From: Flavobacterium sp. WV_118_3 | GTDB taxonomy: Bacteria; Bacteroidota; Bacteroidia; Flavobacteriales; Flavobacteriaceae | Assembly: GCF_039778605.1 (NCBI RefSeq) | Contig: NZ_CP156060.1 | Location: forward strand, 1,550,001-1,614,000 | DNA length: 64,000 nucleotides | Direction: 5' to 3' | Shown: positions 51,131 through 61,319 of the stretch, piece after piece | Numbering within the stretch: the first letter of the stretch is position 1 | Layout: every line of letters begins with the position of its first letter | Notes under the pieces: model-generated | Database searches by the model: none | What the model saw: only the letters and a program-made list of their open reading frames with translations | What the model was told of the DNA's origin: nothing | Translations under genes and position numbers: made by a program

Positions 51131-51994
51131 ATGGTAGCCTACAATCCTAAAGACTGGATTACATTTATTTTCCGTTTCCACAAAGCGGATACCTTTCGCC
51201 AGTTAATTCCTATGATGATCACCATTGGACTTTATTCCGCAGGTGTTGGTTACCTCGAAATGGAATACTGGAAACTGACGGAAAGCAGCCATGTCAAGAA
51301 CGTCACCATAATGCATAATATGTTGGGTTTTGTAATTTCGTTATTACTGGCCTATCGCACCAATACTGCCTACGATCGTTGGTGGGAAGGACGAAAATTA
51401 TGGGGCGGATTGGTCAACAATAGTCGGAATTTGTCTATAAAACTGGCTGCAATGCTAAAAGACGAACGCGACCGTAACTACTTTCGTACGATGATACCGG
51501 GATATGCCTCTATTTTAAACCGTCATTTAAAAAATGCCGACACCGGCAAACAGTTGGCTGAAGATTTCGACCTCAGCCTGGATCACAATAAGCACAAACC
51601 GAATCAGGTAGCGCGTATGCTTTTTAATAAAATCAACGAGTTGTACGATTCCAAAAAGATCACCGGCGACCAGTTAATCATCCTAAATAGCGAAATCCAG
51701 TCGTTTACCGAAATCTGCGGTGCCTGTGAACGGATTAAAAACACGCCTATTCCCTATTCATACAGTGCTTTTATCAAAAAGTTTATCTTTTTCTACGTGA
51801 TGACACTTCCGTTTGGTTATGTATTTAGCCTTGGCTATTATGTCGTGCCGGTGGTGGTTTTTATTTTTTATGTATTAGCGAGTCTTGAATTGATTGCCGA
51901 AGAAATTGAAGATCCGTTTGGGGATGATGCCAACGATTTACCTACAGCCAAAATCGCCAGCAATATTAAAATCCATGTAGAAGAAATTCTATAA
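51131..51994 (+). CDS. bestrophin-family anion channel
   Basis: 287 residues, four-helix channel. Recognisable LGFVISLLLAYRTNTAYDRWWEGRKLWGGLVNNSR region (residues about 66-100) and the end LIAEEIEDPFGDDANDLPT, the bestrophin hallmark. Forms pentameric chloride-type channels in the inner membrane. Family name in databases also UPF0187. Confidence 0.9.
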   Translation: MVAYNPKDWITFIFRFHKADTFRQLIPMMITIGLYSAGVGYLEMEYWKLTESSHVKNVTIMHNMLGFVISLLLAYRTNTAYDRWWEGRKLWGGLVNNSRNLSIKLAAMLKDERDRNYFRTMIPGYASILNRHLKNADTGKQLAEDFDLSLDHNKHKPNQVARMLFNKINELYDSKKITGDQLIILNSEIQSFTEICGACERIKNTPIPYSYSAFIKKFIFFYVMTLPFGYVFSLGYYVVPVVVFIFYVLASLELIAEEIEDPFGDDANDLPTAKIASNIKIHVEEIL

Positions 51995-52099
51995 AAGAAC
52001 GTTAATTTCGACAACTATTTTTTCATATCGGGATATTTTCAGTAAATTTATTAGCTTGTTTTTTCAGGCAAACGGAATGTTTATTTTGAAAGAATCCCG

Positions 52100-53017
52100 A
52101 TGAGTTTATCCAGATCCTTATTACCAACACCGCGTTTAACTCAGGAAAAGTCACTTAAGACTTTAGTTGAGAACAGAACCATTTACTCACTAAATAACTG
52201 CGAGTTAAATATTTTTGAAACGTACAAAACCACCGAGATGGTTCCGTTAAAATTTAACGACCTGGTGGTTACCAGTATGTTGCGCGGTAAAAAAGTAATG
52301 CATCTGTTTGACGAACCCGGTTTTGTATACCTGCCAGGCGAAACCGTAGTGGTTCCTTCCAATGTGGAAATGAAAATTGATTTCCCGGAAGCGTCTCCAA
52401 ACAACCCGACACAATGTTTGGCGTTAGCTATTGATCAGGCAAAAATTAACGAGACGTTGCAGTTCCTGAACGAACGCTATCCCAAAGACGGCGATTTCTG
52501 GAAACTGGATCACGAAAATTATTTCTTTTATAACAATATCGAACTGGCCACCACCATCAGCAAACTGATCAAAGAATGCATGAGCACTTCGATAACCAAA
52601 GATGCTCTGGCCGACCTGACGTTACAGGAATTACTCATTCGCATTATTCAGACACAAACGGTAAAAGCGATCGACACCAACACTTTTCTAAATAACAACA
52701 GTCCTATTGTTCCTGTAGTGGAATATATCCGAAAAAACCTTCAGGGGAATATCAATTTAAAAGATTTAAGCGATAAAGCCTGTATGAGTAGCACTTCTTT
52801 TTATCGTTTTTTTAAACGCGAAATGGGCATGAGTCCAATCGAGTTTATCCTGACCGAAAAGATCAAACAAGCCAAACAGTTATTAAAAAATCCGTCACTA
52901 CAAATCAATGAAGTTTGCTTCCAGTCGGGTTTTGAAGATTGCAATTATTTTATCCGACTGTTTAAAAAATACGAAGGAATCACTCCCAAACAATACCAAC
53001 TTCTTTATATCAGCTAA
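52100..53017 (+). CDS. AraC-family transcriptional regulator of aldehyde dehydrogenase region
   Basis: 305 residues. N-terminal ligand-binding cupin-type part (about 30-180; NDLVVTSMLRGKKVMHLF, FVYLPGETVVVPSN), C-terminal double helix-turn-helix (205-303; INLKDLSDKACMSSTSFYRFF and INEVCFQSGFEDCNYFIRLFKKYEG). Immediately followed by convergent DUF779 and aldehyde dehydrogenase genes; AraC/DUF779/ALDH is a recurrent trio, so it likely controls them in response to an aldehyde or alcohol. Confidence 0.9.
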   Translation: MSLSRSLLPTPRLTQEKSLKTLVENRTIYSLNNCELNIFETYKTTEMVPLKFNDLVVTSMLRGKKVMHLFDEPGFVYLPGETVVVPSNVEMKIDFPEASPNNPTQCLALAIDQAKINETLQFLNERYPKDGDFWKLDHENYFFYNNIELATTISKLIKECMSTSITKDALADLTLQELLIRIIQTQTVKAIDTNTFLNNNSPIVPVVEYIRKNLQGNINLKDLSDKACMSSTSFYRFFKREMGMSPIEFILTEKIKQAKQLLKNPSLQINEVCFQSGFEDCNYFIRLFKKYEGITPKQYQLLYIS

Positions 53018-53395
53018 TTATTCATCCTCCTTATAACGCAACGGTTCCAGATTAGTTCGCTCTTCGTCCGTAAACAAACGGGAATGAATAATAAAACGCT
53101 TGCCATACGGGATTTCCAATGAAAAACTCGCGCCGCGTCCTACGACCACATCCAACGTTAAATGCGTATGTTGCCAGTATTCAAACTGATCTTTACTCAT
53201 CCAAAACGGACATCCGGCAACTTCACCTAGGCAAACATCGCTATATCCCAGTTTAAATTCTCCTTCCGGAAAACACATGGGCTGTGATCCGTCGCAACAG
53301 CCACCACTCTGATGAAACATCAGGTCTCCATTACGGGATTTTAATTCTTCTATTAAGACTATTGCTGCTTCCGTTACAGCTACTCGTGCTACCAT
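53018..53395 (-). CDS. DUF779 family protein
   Basis: 125 residues. Cys-rich motif GGCCDGSQPMCF (about residues 31-42) and a later MSKDQFEYWQHTHLTLDVV. DUF779 proteins accompany NAD aldehyde dehydrogenases; the Cys motif may bind a metal. Cytosolic, exact role unknown. Its stop abuts the AraC stop (convergent) and it is 86 bases downstream of the ALDH gene on the same strand. Confidence 0.9.
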   Translation of the reverse strand: MVARVAVTEAAIVLIEELKSRNGDLMFHQSGGCCDGSQPMCFPEGEFKLGYSDVCLGEVAGCPFWMSKDQFEYWQHTHLTLDVVVGRGASFSLEIPYGKRFIIHSRLFTDEERTNLEPLRYKEDE

Positions 53396-53410
53396 TTTAT
53401 TATTTTTAAA

Positions 53411-53439
53411 AAGCCCGACAAGATTACTCCTGCCGGGCC
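53411..53439 (-). other. intergenic hairpin between aldehyde dehydrogenase and DUF779
   Basis: GCCCGACA ... TGCCGGGC can form a GC-rich stem without a clear U run; may tune expression of the downstream DUF779 gene or stabilise the upstream mRNA. Confidence 0.35.
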
Positions 53440-53481
53440 CATTGGGAGGAAAACTAATTGTGGTTTTGTTTTTGAAAAAAA

Positions 53482-54987
53482 TTAAAAGAATCCTAGTTTA
53501 TTTTTATCGTATGAAATCAGCATGTTTTTAGTCTGACGGTAATGTTCCAGCATCATTTTGTGGTTTTCTCTTCCGAATCCGGATTTTTTATAGCCACCAA
53601 ACGGCGCATGTGCCGGATACGCATGATAATTATTTACCCAAACCCTTCCGGCCTGAATGGCTCTCGGAACCTGATACAACTCATGCGCATCACGTGTCCA
53701 GACACCGGCACCTAATCCGTATAGTGTATCGTTGGCAATAGCAATCGCTTCTTCCGTGTCTTTAAATGTCGTCACACAAACTACCGGGCCAAAAATCTCT
53801 TCCTGGAAGATTCGCATTGTATTCGTTCCTTTAAAAACGGTTGGTTCGATATAATAACCTCCTGAAAGTTCCCCTTCCAACTGATTAACATTACCTCCAA
53901 CCAATACTTCGGCACCTTCTTCTTTTCCGATTTTTAGGTACGATTGGATTTTTTCATACTGATCATTCGAGGCTTGCGCTCCCATCATCACGGTTTTATC
54001 CAACGGATGTCCAATTTTAATCGCTTTTACCCTTTCAATTACTTTCGCCATAAAACGATCGTAGATAGCTTCATGTACCAGCATACGCGACGGGCACGTA
54101 CAAATTTCGCCCTGGTTTAACGCAAACATCACCGCACCTTCTACCGCTTTATCAAAAAAGGCATCATCAGCATCGGCTACGGATTTAAAGAAAATATTCG
54201 GTGACTTTCCTCCTAACTCCATTGTCGACGGGATGATGTTTTCCGCCGCATACTGCATGATCAATCGACCTGTCGTTGTTTCTCCGGTAAAAGACACTTT
54301 CGCAATACGAGGCGAAGTCGCCAATGGTTTTCCGGCTTCAATTCCGAATCCGTTTACAATATTGATCACTCCCGGTGGTACGACATCTTTAATCAGGTCC
54401 ATTAACACCAAAATCGAAACCGGGGTTTGCTCCGCTGCTTTTACAACGGTACAGTTACCTGCCGCAATAGCCGGTGCAATTTTCCAGGTGGCCATTAACA
54501 ATGGGAAATTCCACGGGATAATTTGCCCAACAACTCCTAATGGTTCGTGCAGACAAATGCTTACAGTATTCTCGTCGTGTTCGGATATCGTTCCTTCTTC
54601 GGCGCGGATTACACCGGCAAAATAGCGAAAGTGATCAATACAAAGAGGCAAATCGGCCGCCAGGGTTTCGCGAACCGCTTTACCGTTATCAATCGTTTCT
54701 ACGGTAGCCAGATATTCCAGATTGGCTTCCATAATATCGGCAATTTTATTTAAGACCTGACTTCTGTAAGCGGGCGATGCTTTTCCCCAGGTTTTAAAAG
54801 CTTCATGGGCTGCATCAAGTGCCAGATCAATGTCTTCTTTGGTCGATCGGGCCGCTTTGGCAAATACCTTTCCGTCAATCGGGGATACATTGTCAAAGTA
54901 TTCGCCTTTTACAGGAGGAACAAATTTACCTCCGATGAAATTATCATATTTTTCTTTAAATTGTGGTCTTTGAATTACATTGCTCAT
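53482..54987 (-). CDS. NAD-dependent aldehyde dehydrogenase (ExaC/AcoD type)
   Basis: 501 residues. Catalytic motifs: [42 protein letters not shown] (general base Glu in the preceding segment) and [16 protein letters not shown] (nucleophile Cys near 302), plus the [13 protein letters not shown] end. Oxidises acetaldehyde or similar aldehydes. The two adjacent Cys-bearing positions (ICTC) are typical for this subgroup. In a probable operon with DUF779. Confidence 0.93.
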   Translation of the reverse strand: MSNVIQRPQFKEKYDNFIGGKFVPPVKGEYFDNVSPIDGKVFAKAARSTKEDIDLALDAAHEAFKTWGKASPAYRSQVLNKIADIMEANLEYLATVETIDNGKAVRETLAADLPLCIDHFRYFAGVIRAEEGTISEHDENTVSICLHEPLGVVGQIIPWNFPLLMATWKIAPAIAAGNCTVVKAAEQTPVSILVLMDLIKDVVPPGVINIVNGFGIEAGKPLATSPRIAKVSFTGETTTGRLIMQYAAENIIPSTMELGGKSPNIFFKSVADADDAFFDKAVEGAVMFALNQGEICTCPSRMLVHEAIYDRFMAKVIERVKAIKIGHPLDKTVMMGAQASNDQYEKIQSYLKIGKEEGAEVLVGGNVNQLEGELSGGYYIEPTVFKGTNTMRIFQEEIFGPVVCVTTFKDTEEAIAIANDTLYGLGAGVWTRDAHELYQVPRAIQAGRVWVNNYHAYPAHAPFGGYKKSGFGRENHKMMLEHYRQTKNMLISYDKNKLGFF

Positions 54988-55188
54988 AAAATTGTTTTTT
55001 GCGTTTATTCAAATTTACGGGCTCTGCAAACAGTAAAATAGCATTATTCTTTCAATCAATAGCATATTTTTTTCAGTTGCATTTTTTTTGTTTTAATTTT
55101 TTAAACATTCCTTTATAAATCCTGCGATTTCACAAACAATCATCAATCTAAAAAAGATCATATCCGGTTTAAAAAAGCGCAACTTTTC

Positions 55189-55219
55189 TTTATTCTACGC
55201 CCGACAATACGTATATTTG
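55189..55219 (+). promoter_or_regulatory. promoter of pheT
   Basis: TATATTTG at 55212-55219 (perfect -7) with TTTA at 55189-55192, 19 bases upstream, as -33. Leader about 15-20 bases. Confidence 0.6.
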
Positions 55220-55239
55220 CATCCTTAAATTTTACTGCA

Positions 55240-57666
55240 ATGCGTATATCATACAATTGGTTAAAACAATTCATAAAATTAGATTGGAATTCTGAAGACA
55301 CCGCTGCTTTACTAACCGACTTAGGTCTGGAAGTAGAAGGCGTGGATAAGTATGAAAGTTTAAAAGGAGGACTTGAAGGTGTTGTTGTGGGTCATGTACT
55401 GACTTGCATTCCGCATCCAAATGCCGACCGATTACGGGTAACTACCGTTGATCTGGGCGAAGGTACTCCGGTACAGATTGTATGTGGTGCGCCGAATGTT
55501 GCTGCCGGACAAAAAGTGGCCGTAGCGACGATCGGGACCAAATTATACGACAAAGAAGGTGTTGCTTTCGAAATTAAAAAAGGGAAAATTCGCGGTGAGG
55601 AAAGTCACGGTATGATTTGTGCCGAAGACGAATTAGGTTTAGGCGAAGGCCACGACGGAATTATGATCCTTGCCGAGGATTTAAAACCAGGTACGCCGGC
55701 TTCTAAAGTTTTTAATATTGAAACGGATGAAGTTTTCGAAATCGGATTAACGCCAAACCGTGCCGATGCGATGAGTCATTTGGGTGTTGCCCGTGACCTG
55801 AGAGCCGGATTGATTCAGAAAAACATCAATCATACAGAATTGATCACACCTTCTGTGAGCAAATTTAAAGTTGAAAAACGTACCTTAAAAATCGACATTA
55901 AGGTCGAAGATAATAAACTGGCACCACGTTATTGCGGTGTTACCATTTCTGGTATTACGGTAAAAGCATCACCGTCATGGTTGCAAAACCGTTTGAAAGC
56001 AATCGGATTAACTCCGAAAAACAATGTCGTTGACGTTACCAATTATGTTCTACATGAACTGGGACAACCACTACATGCGTTTGACGCGGCAAAAATAAAG
56101 GGTGGTAAAGTAACCGTAAAAACGGTTGCAGCCGGTACCAAATTCGTTACGCTTGACGATGTAGAACGCACCTTACACGAAGAAGATTTAATGATTTGCG
56201 ACGATAACGGTCCAATGTGTATTGCCGGTGTATTTGGCGGTAAAAACTCCGGTGTTACCGAAAACACAACTGCGATTTTCCTGGAAAGTGCTTATTTTAA
56301 TCCGATTTCCGTTCGTAAAACAGCCAAACGTCATACGTTAAGCACTGATGCGTCGTTCCGTTTTGAAAGAGGTATCGATCCCACAATTACAGAATACGCC
56401 TTAAAACGTGCCGCTTTATTAATTCAGGAGGTTGCCGGTGGTGAAATCACTTCTGATGTAATTGACCTGTATCCGAAAAAGATCGAGGATTTTTCCGTGT
56501 TGTTAAATTTTAACAACGTAACCAAAATCATCGGACAGGAATTATCCAAAGAAACCATCAAAAAAATCCTGGTTTCGCTAGACATTAAAGTAAACAGTGT
56601 ATCCGATGCCGGTTTGGGATTAACGATTCCTGCTTACCGTGTGGATGTACATCGTGAGATTGATGTAATTGAGGAAATCCTACGGGTTTATGGCTACAAC
56701 AACATTAATTTTACACCAAAATTAAACGCTTCGATTTCGAATTCGTCCCGTACGGAAGATTATAAAATTCAGAATATTATTGCCAACCAATTGGTTTCAC
56801 AAGGCTTTAATGAAATGATGGCCAATTCACTAACGTCTCCGGAGTATGTAAAATTGTCTGAAAAATTAAAAGAAGAATTTAATGTATTAATGTTAAATCC
56901 TTTGAGTAATGACCTTTCCGCTATGCGTCAGTCGTTACTTTTCAGCGGATTGGAAGCCATTTCGTTTAACATCAACAGAAAACGCAGCGACTTGAAATTA
57001 TTTGAATTCGGAAAAAGTTATCATAAATTACCATCCGGTTATGAAGAAAACAAACACCTAACCCTGTTTGTTACCGGAAACCGATTAATGGAAAGCTGGA
57101 TCACTCCGCAACAACCTTCGGATTTCTTCTTATTTAAAGGCTATATAACCGGTATTCTTTCCCGTTTAGGAATTGAGAAAACCACTACACAACCTTTGGA
57201 TAATGATATTTTTGCAGAAGGTACCGCGCTATCGGTTGGAAAAGATATTATCGTAGAATTGGGTACGACTAAAAAATCGATTTTAAAACATTTCGACATC
57301 AAACAGGAGGTTTTATTTGCCGATTTTAACTGGAGTGCTATCTTAAAATTACTATCCACTAAGATCAAGTTTGTGGAAATCCCGAAATATCCGGAAGTAC
57401 GTCGTGATTTAGCGTTATTACTGGATCAGTCCGTTGCTTTTGATCAAATCCTGACAATCGCTAAACAGACTGAAAAATCGCTTTTAAAAGACGTTAATTT
57501 ATTTGACGTATACGAAGGTAACAACTTACCGGAAGGTAAAAAATCGTACGCTGTAAGCTTTACGATTCAGGATAATTCCAAAACCCTAACCGATGTTCAG
57601 ATCGATAAAATTATGCAAAAATTACAAGCCAATTTCGAAAAGGAATTGGGCGCTACTTTGCGATAA
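55240..57666 (+). CDS. pheT: phenylalanine-tRNA ligase subunit beta
   Basis: 808 residues, usual length. N-terminal EMAP-type tRNA-binding domain (VVVGHVLTCIPHPNADRLRV, VCGAPNV), then B3/B4 domain (NVVDVTNYVLHELGQPLHAFD), B5 (FNNVTKIIG), the aminoacyl-synthetase-like part and C-terminal anticodon-binding FDX-ACB domain (FVEIPKYPEVRRDLALLLDQ, LFDVYEGNNLPEGKKSYAVSF). With PheS it charges tRNA-Phe. pheS is not adjacent. A terminator follows. Confidence 0.96.
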   Translation: MRISYNWLKQFIKLDWNSEDTAALLTDLGLEVEGVDKYESLKGGLEGVVVGHVLTCIPHPNADRLRVTTVDLGEGTPVQIVCGAPNVAAGQKVAVATIGTKLYDKEGVAFEIKKGKIRGEESHGMICAEDELGLGEGHDGIMILAEDLKPGTPASKVFNIETDEVFEIGLTPNRADAMSHLGVARDLRAGLIQKNINHTELITPSVSKFKVEKRTLKIDIKVEDNKLAPRYCGVTISGITVKASPSWLQNRLKAIGLTPKNNVVDVTNYVLHELGQPLHAFDAAKIKGGKVTVKTVAAGTKFVTLDDVERTLHEEDLMICDDNGPMCIAGVFGGKNSGVTENTTAIFLESAYFNPISVRKTAKRHTLSTDASFRFERGIDPTITEYALKRAALLIQEVAGGEITSDVIDLYPKKIEDFSVLLNFNNVTKIIGQELSKETIKKILVSLDIKVNSVSDAGLGLTIPAYRVDVHREIDVIEEILRVYGYNNINFTPKLNASISNSSRTEDYKIQNIIANQLVSQGFNEMMANSLTSPEYVKLSEKLKEEFNVLMLNPLSNDLSAMRQSLLFSGLEAISFNINRKRSDLKLFEFGKSYHKLPSGYEENKHLTLFVTGNRLMESWITPQQPSDFFLFKGYITGILSRLGIEKTTTQPLDNDIFAEGTALSVGKDIIVELGTTKKSILKHFDIKQEVLFADFNWSAILKLLSTKIKFVEIPKYPEVRRDLALLLDQSVAFDQILTIAKQTEKSLLKDVNLFDVYEGNNLPEGKKSYAVSFTIQDNSKTLTDVQIDKIMQKLQANFEKELGATLR

Positions 57667-57683
57667 GAACTACCAATACAATG

Positions 57684-57709
57684 AAAGTCCCGATTTATTC
57701 GGGACTTTT
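57684..57709. terminator. terminator with GTCCCGA stem, copy 1
   Basis: Stem AAAGTCCCGA / TCGGGACTTT around TTTAT, after pheT and before the convergent HAD gene. The same stem occurs at 58737-58761 and 59503-59532. Confidence 0.85.
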
Positions 57710-57727
57710 TATTTATAGCCCGGTATT

Positions 57728-58186
57728 TTATTTTAGAATTCTGTCCAAATCACTGTAACTGGTGCTATTTAAACCGGTATAAGGATTGGTCAGTACTAAT
57801 CTTTCTTTTAAGTTTTGAGGTAATCCGTTTAACGATTTGTCATCGTCAATAATAAGTACTTCTTCCGGACTATACTTACATTTATTCATCCAATTTACAA
57901 TTTCGGTTTTTCTTGTAAATCTTTCTTCCTGCGGAATATCTAAAATAGAAATCGTATCGGCATATATCTTTCTTCTTTTAAAGATTTCTATCCATTCTAA
58001 AACAGGAAAACGAAAGCGATGTGACGTCGATAAAATCAATTCTACTTTTTTTACTTTACCGATAATCTCATTTAATATCGCAACTGCTATTGTATTGAAT
58101 TGATAAAAACCATCCTGTGCCATATCCACTTTTCTTTGCGGATTCGCATGTACCATTACCCCGTCGATGTCGAGAAAAATTTTCAT
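57728..58186 (-). CDS. HAD-like phosphatase family protein
   Basis: 152 residues. Starts MKIFLDIDGVMVHANPQRK with the HAD DxDG nucleophile motif (Asp 5, Asp 7); ELILSTSHRF (motif II-like Ser/Thr) and VLIIDDDKSLNGLP (motif IV acidic) complete the site. Similar to the HAD domain seen in Swiss-Army-Knife RNA repair proteins (recollection). Short, without a cap. Follows the ParB-like gene by 9 bases, hence one operon. Confidence 0.75.
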   Translation of the reverse strand: MKIFLDIDGVMVHANPQRKVDMAQDGFYQFNTIAVAILNEIIGKVKKVELILSTSHRFRFPVLEWIEIFKRRKIYADTISILDIPQEERFTRKTEIVNWMNKCKYSPEEVLIIDDDKSLNGLPQNLKERLVLTNPYTGLNSTSYSDLDRILK

Positions 58187-58195
58187 TTTAGTATT

Positions 58196-58582
58196 CTATA
58201 TTATTTTTTCAAAATCGGAAAGAAAATCATCATCACAATACTTTCTGTTATACGGACAATTGTAATCCCAATCTTCTTTTGTATCGATTTTTATATCTTT
58301 AAATGACCGCCTTATATCCGAAAAAGAACAACCGGATTTGATAGTATCGATACCAATACCGGCTAATTTATAAGCAATATAACGATGATTTCCATCGGTT
58401 ATTAACGCTCCGTTGTTCACTTTAATCGATCCAAACCGATATCCGGCCAAAACCCGTCGGTAGATACGCTTAATTATAGCAAAACACACTACCTGATGTG
58501 TTGTAACATATTCATGACATGAATTCTGTATAAATGCTTTTACTGCAAAAATATCAAGTTCTTCATTTTTCTGACAATTCAT
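58196..58582 (-). CDS. ParB/sulfiredoxin-fold-like protein
   Basis: 128 residues. Contains ALITDGNHRYIAYKLAGIGI, which matches the DGxHRxxA motif of ParB/Srx-type nucleotide-binding proteins. Preceded by a helical N-terminus with several Cys. Not a chromosome-partition ParB (no HTH). Operon with the HAD gene downstream. Function unknown; RNA- or nucleotide-related is a guess. Confidence 0.6.
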   Translation of the reverse strand: MNCQKNEELDIFAVKAFIQNSCHEYVTTHQVVCFAIIKRIYRRVLAGYRFGSIKVNNGALITDGNHRYIAYKLAGIGIDTIKSGCSFSDIRRSFKDIKIDTKEDWDYNCPYNRKYCDDDFLSDFEKII

Positions 58583-58736
58583 ACTCCTCTTTTGGCGAAA
58601 ACTTATTTTATGGGCACAGATACACTAATTTACAAATAAATTATTGAAATCAAGCCCATTACCTACTAAACAATCACCCCCAAAACAAGACATTTCCATC
58701 CCAATTCAGCTATTTTTATTTCCAATCCAAAATAAG

Positions 58737-58761
58737 AAAGTCCCGAATAAATCGGGACTTT
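58737..58761. terminator. GTCCCGA-stem terminator, copy 2
   Basis: AAAGTCCCGA / TCGGGACTTT around loop ATAAA, same stem as the pheT terminator; downstream of the fasciclin gene (minus strand). Confidence 0.8.
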
Positions 58762-58828
58762 CAATTTCTGGAGGATGCTTTTATACATAAAAGTCAATCA
58801 GGAGAATATTAATTTGTAACAGACATTA

Positions 58829-59395
58829 TTATGATTTCGGTAATAAAACCGCATCTACAACATGGATTACTCCATTGGACTGATTCACATCGGCAATAGT
58901 CACTTTTGCGCTTTTACCGTTTTCATCCGTTATATACAGATCTTTTCCTTTCATCCAGGCCGTTAACGTTCCTCCACTAACGGTTTTTAGCGTGGCTTTT
59001 CCTTTTCCGGCTTTAATGGCTTTATCCACATCAGCAGCATTCATTTTTCCCGCCACAACATGATAGGTCAGAATGGTTTGCAGTTGTTTTATATTTTCGG
59101 GTTTTAAAAGTGTTTCCACGGTTCCTTTTGGTAGTTTGGCAAAGGCTGCATTGGTTGGCGCAAATACCGTAAAAGGCCCTTTTGATTCCAATGTTTCTAC
59201 CAATCCGGCGGCTTTAACAGCGGCTACTAATGTGGTATGATCTTTTGAGTTTACTGCATTTTCAATGATGTTTTTGGAAGGGTACATCGGAGCACCTCCT
59301 ACGGTTACGGTTTTTTCTTTTTGTGCAAAAGATGCTGTTCCGAAGAATAATGCGCAAGCCACAAAAGCTACGGATAAAATTTTTGAAGTTTTCAT
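58829..59395 (-). CDS. secreted fasciclin-domain protein
   Basis: 188 residues, signal peptide MKTSKILSVAFVACALFFGTASFAQ, then one FAS1 domain: NIIENAVNSKDHTTLVAAVKAAG, GPFTVFAPTNAAFAKLP, LQTILTYHVVAGKM and NGVIHVVDAVLLPK. FAS1 domains mediate adhesion; single-domain small versions are frequent in Bacteroidota. Monocistronic with terminators on both sides. Confidence 0.92.
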   Translation of the reverse strand: MKTSKILSVAFVACALFFGTASFAQKEKTVTVGGAPMYPSKNIIENAVNSKDHTTLVAAVKAAGLVETLESKGPFTVFAPTNAAFAKLPKGTVETLLKPENIKQLQTILTYHVVAGKMNAADVDKAIKAGKGKATLKTVSGGTLTAWMKGKDLYITDENGKSAKVTIADVNQSNGVIHVVDAVLLPKS

Positions 59396-59502
59396 AAATG
59401 ATTTTTTTAATTGTTTATATAGTCATTTACGGAACTTTTGTAACTATGGTTTTAAAAAAGATAAAAAAAACTTAAACTACTTTTTTTCAAATGTAATAAA
59501 AC

Positions 59503-59532
59503 AAAAAAAAGTCCCGATTACCCGGGACTTTT
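59503..59532. terminator. GTCCCGA-stem terminator, copy 3
   Basis: AAAAGTCCCG ... CGGGACTTTT between fasciclin and rpsA; terminates rpsA on the minus strand. Confidence 0.8.
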
Positions 59533-59555
59533 AAAATTATTATTCAGATAAGGGA

Positions 59556-61319
59556 TTACTCTCCTTTTTCCATTTTAGCTTTTAATTCAGCTAATGCATC
59601 GATATCTCCTAATGTTGTTTTTTCAGCATTATTAGTCGATGTCATAGTTGCTTCAGCAGTTTTCACATTTTTCTCTTCTTCTTCACGGAAGATAGCTGTG
59701 TGAGAGGCTACTACTCTTTTGAATTCTTTGTTGAATTCAATTACTTTGAAGTCAGCTACATCACCTTTTTTCAATTTCTTTCCGTCTTCTTTTTCTAAGT
59801 GACGTGTAGGAATGAAAGCAACGATATCATCACCAAATTCTACCGTAGCTCCTTTGTCAACGATTTCAGAGATTGTTCCGTTGTGGATTGTTCCAACAGC
59901 GAAAGCATCCTCATACTGATCCCAAGGATTAGCAGTTGTTTGTTTGTGACCTAACGATAATTTACGTCCTTCAACATCCAATTCTAATACTACTACATCT
60001 AATTTATCACCTACGTTAACAAATTCAGATGGGTGTTTGATTTTCTTAGTCCAGGAAAGGTCAGAAATATATACTAATCCGTCGATTCCTTCTTCTAACT
60101 CTACGAAAATACCGAAGTTAGTGAAGTTTCTAACGATTCCTGTGTGTTTAGAACCTACAGGGTATTTAGCAGTGATATCCGTCCAAGGATCTTGCGATAA
60201 TTGTTTGATACCTAAAGACATTTTTCTGTCTTCTCTGTCTAATGTAAGGATTACAGCTTCTACCTCATCTCCAACTTTTACGAAGTCCTGAGCCGAACGT
60301 AAGTGTGTAGACCAAGACATTTCAGAAACGTGGATTAAACCTTCAACACCTTCTGCAACTTCGATAAATGCACCGTAATCAGCGATTACAACTACTTTAC
60401 CTTTTACTTTATCACCAACTTTTAAGTCTGGATTTAAAGCGTCCCATGGGTGTGCGTTTAATTGTTTTAAACCTAATTGAATTCTTGTTTTCTCATCATC
60501 GAAATCAAGGATTACAACGTTTAATTTCTGGTCTAATTCCAATACTTCACTTGGGTGGTTGATACGGCTCCAAGATAAGTCAGTGATGTGGATTAATCCG
60601 TCTACACCTCCTAAGTCAATGAATACACCGTAAGAAGTGATGTTTTTCACAACTCCTTCTAACACCTGTCCTTTTTCTAACTGACCGATAATTTCTTTTT
60701 TCTGTACTTCGATATCTGCTTCGATAAGCGCTTTGTGCGATACAACAACGTTTTTGAATTCGTGGTTAATTTTAACAACTTTGAATTCCATTGTTTTGTT
60801 CACATACTGATCGTAGTCACGGATTGGTTTCACGTCGATTTGAGATCCTGGTAAGAATGCCTCGATTCCGAATACGTCAACGATCATACCACCTTTAGTT
60901 CTACATTTAACGAAACCGTTAACAATTTCACCTGATTCGTTAGCAGCGATAACTCTGTCCCAAGCTTTGATGGTACGTGCTTTTTTGTGAGATAATACTA
61001 ACTGACCTGATTTGTCTTCACGAACGTCAATCAATACTTCTACTTTGTCACCTACTTTTAAGTTCGGGTTGTAACGGAATTCATTTAATGAAATTACACC
61101 CTCAGATTTAGCGTTGATGTCAACGATAGCATCTCTTTCAGTAATTCTTACTACTACTCCTTCTACTACTTCCTCAGCGTCAGTAGAGATAAAAGTTTTT
61201 GCTACTAAATCTTCAAATTCTTGTAAGTTTTTTTCGTCAACAGCATCAATACCTTCTTCGAAGTTATGCCAGTTAAAATTCGCTAAAAACTCGTCTTGTG
61301 TTTTTGTTTGTTCAGACAT
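59556..61319 (-). CDS. rpsA: 30S ribosomal protein S1
   Basis: 587 residues. Six S1 RNA-binding domains, each around 70-90 residues, recognisable by GxVxxITxYGVFIDLGGVDG, YGAFIEVAEGVEGLIHVSEMSW, FGIFVELEEGIDGLVYISDLSW and GTISEIVDKGATVEFGD; the two N-terminal ones bind the ribosome. The C-terminal tail is acidic and Asn/Thr-rich. Translation initiation factor-like role on structured mRNAs. Promoter with consensus boxes upstream. Confidence 0.96.
   Translation of the reverse strand: MSEQTKTQDEFLANFNWHNFEEGIDAVDEKNLQEFEDLVAKTFISTDAEEVVEGVVVRITERDAIVDINAKSEGVISLNEFRYNPNLKVGDKVEVLIDVREDKSGQLVLSHKKARTIKAWDRVIAANESGEIVNGFVKCRTKGGMIVDVFGIEAFLPGSQIDVKPIRDYDQYVNKTMEFKVVKINHEFKNVVVSHKALIEADIEVQKKEIIGQLEKGQVLEGVVKNITSYGVFIDLGGVDGLIHITDLSWSRINHPSEVLELDQKLNVVILDFDDEKTRIQLGLKQLNAHPWDALNPDLKVGDKVKGKVVVIADYGAFIEVAEGVEGLIHVSEMSWSTHLRSAQDFVKVGDEVEAVILTLDREDRKMSLGIKQLSQDPWTDITAKYPVGSKHTGIVRNFTNFGIFVELEEGIDGLVYISDLSWTKKIKHPSEFVNVGDKLDVVVLELDVEGRKLSLGHKQTTANPWDQYEDAFAVGTIHNGTISEIVDKGATVEFGDDIVAFIPTRHLEKEDGKKLKKGDVADFKVIEFNKEFKRVVASHTAIFREEEEKNVKTAEATMTSTNNAEKTTLGDIDALAELKAKMEKGE

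Noticed and set aside
58196..58582. Chromosome-partition ParB
   Set aside because: Only the DGNHRY motif is present; no helix-turn-helix, no parA, no parS-like repeats.
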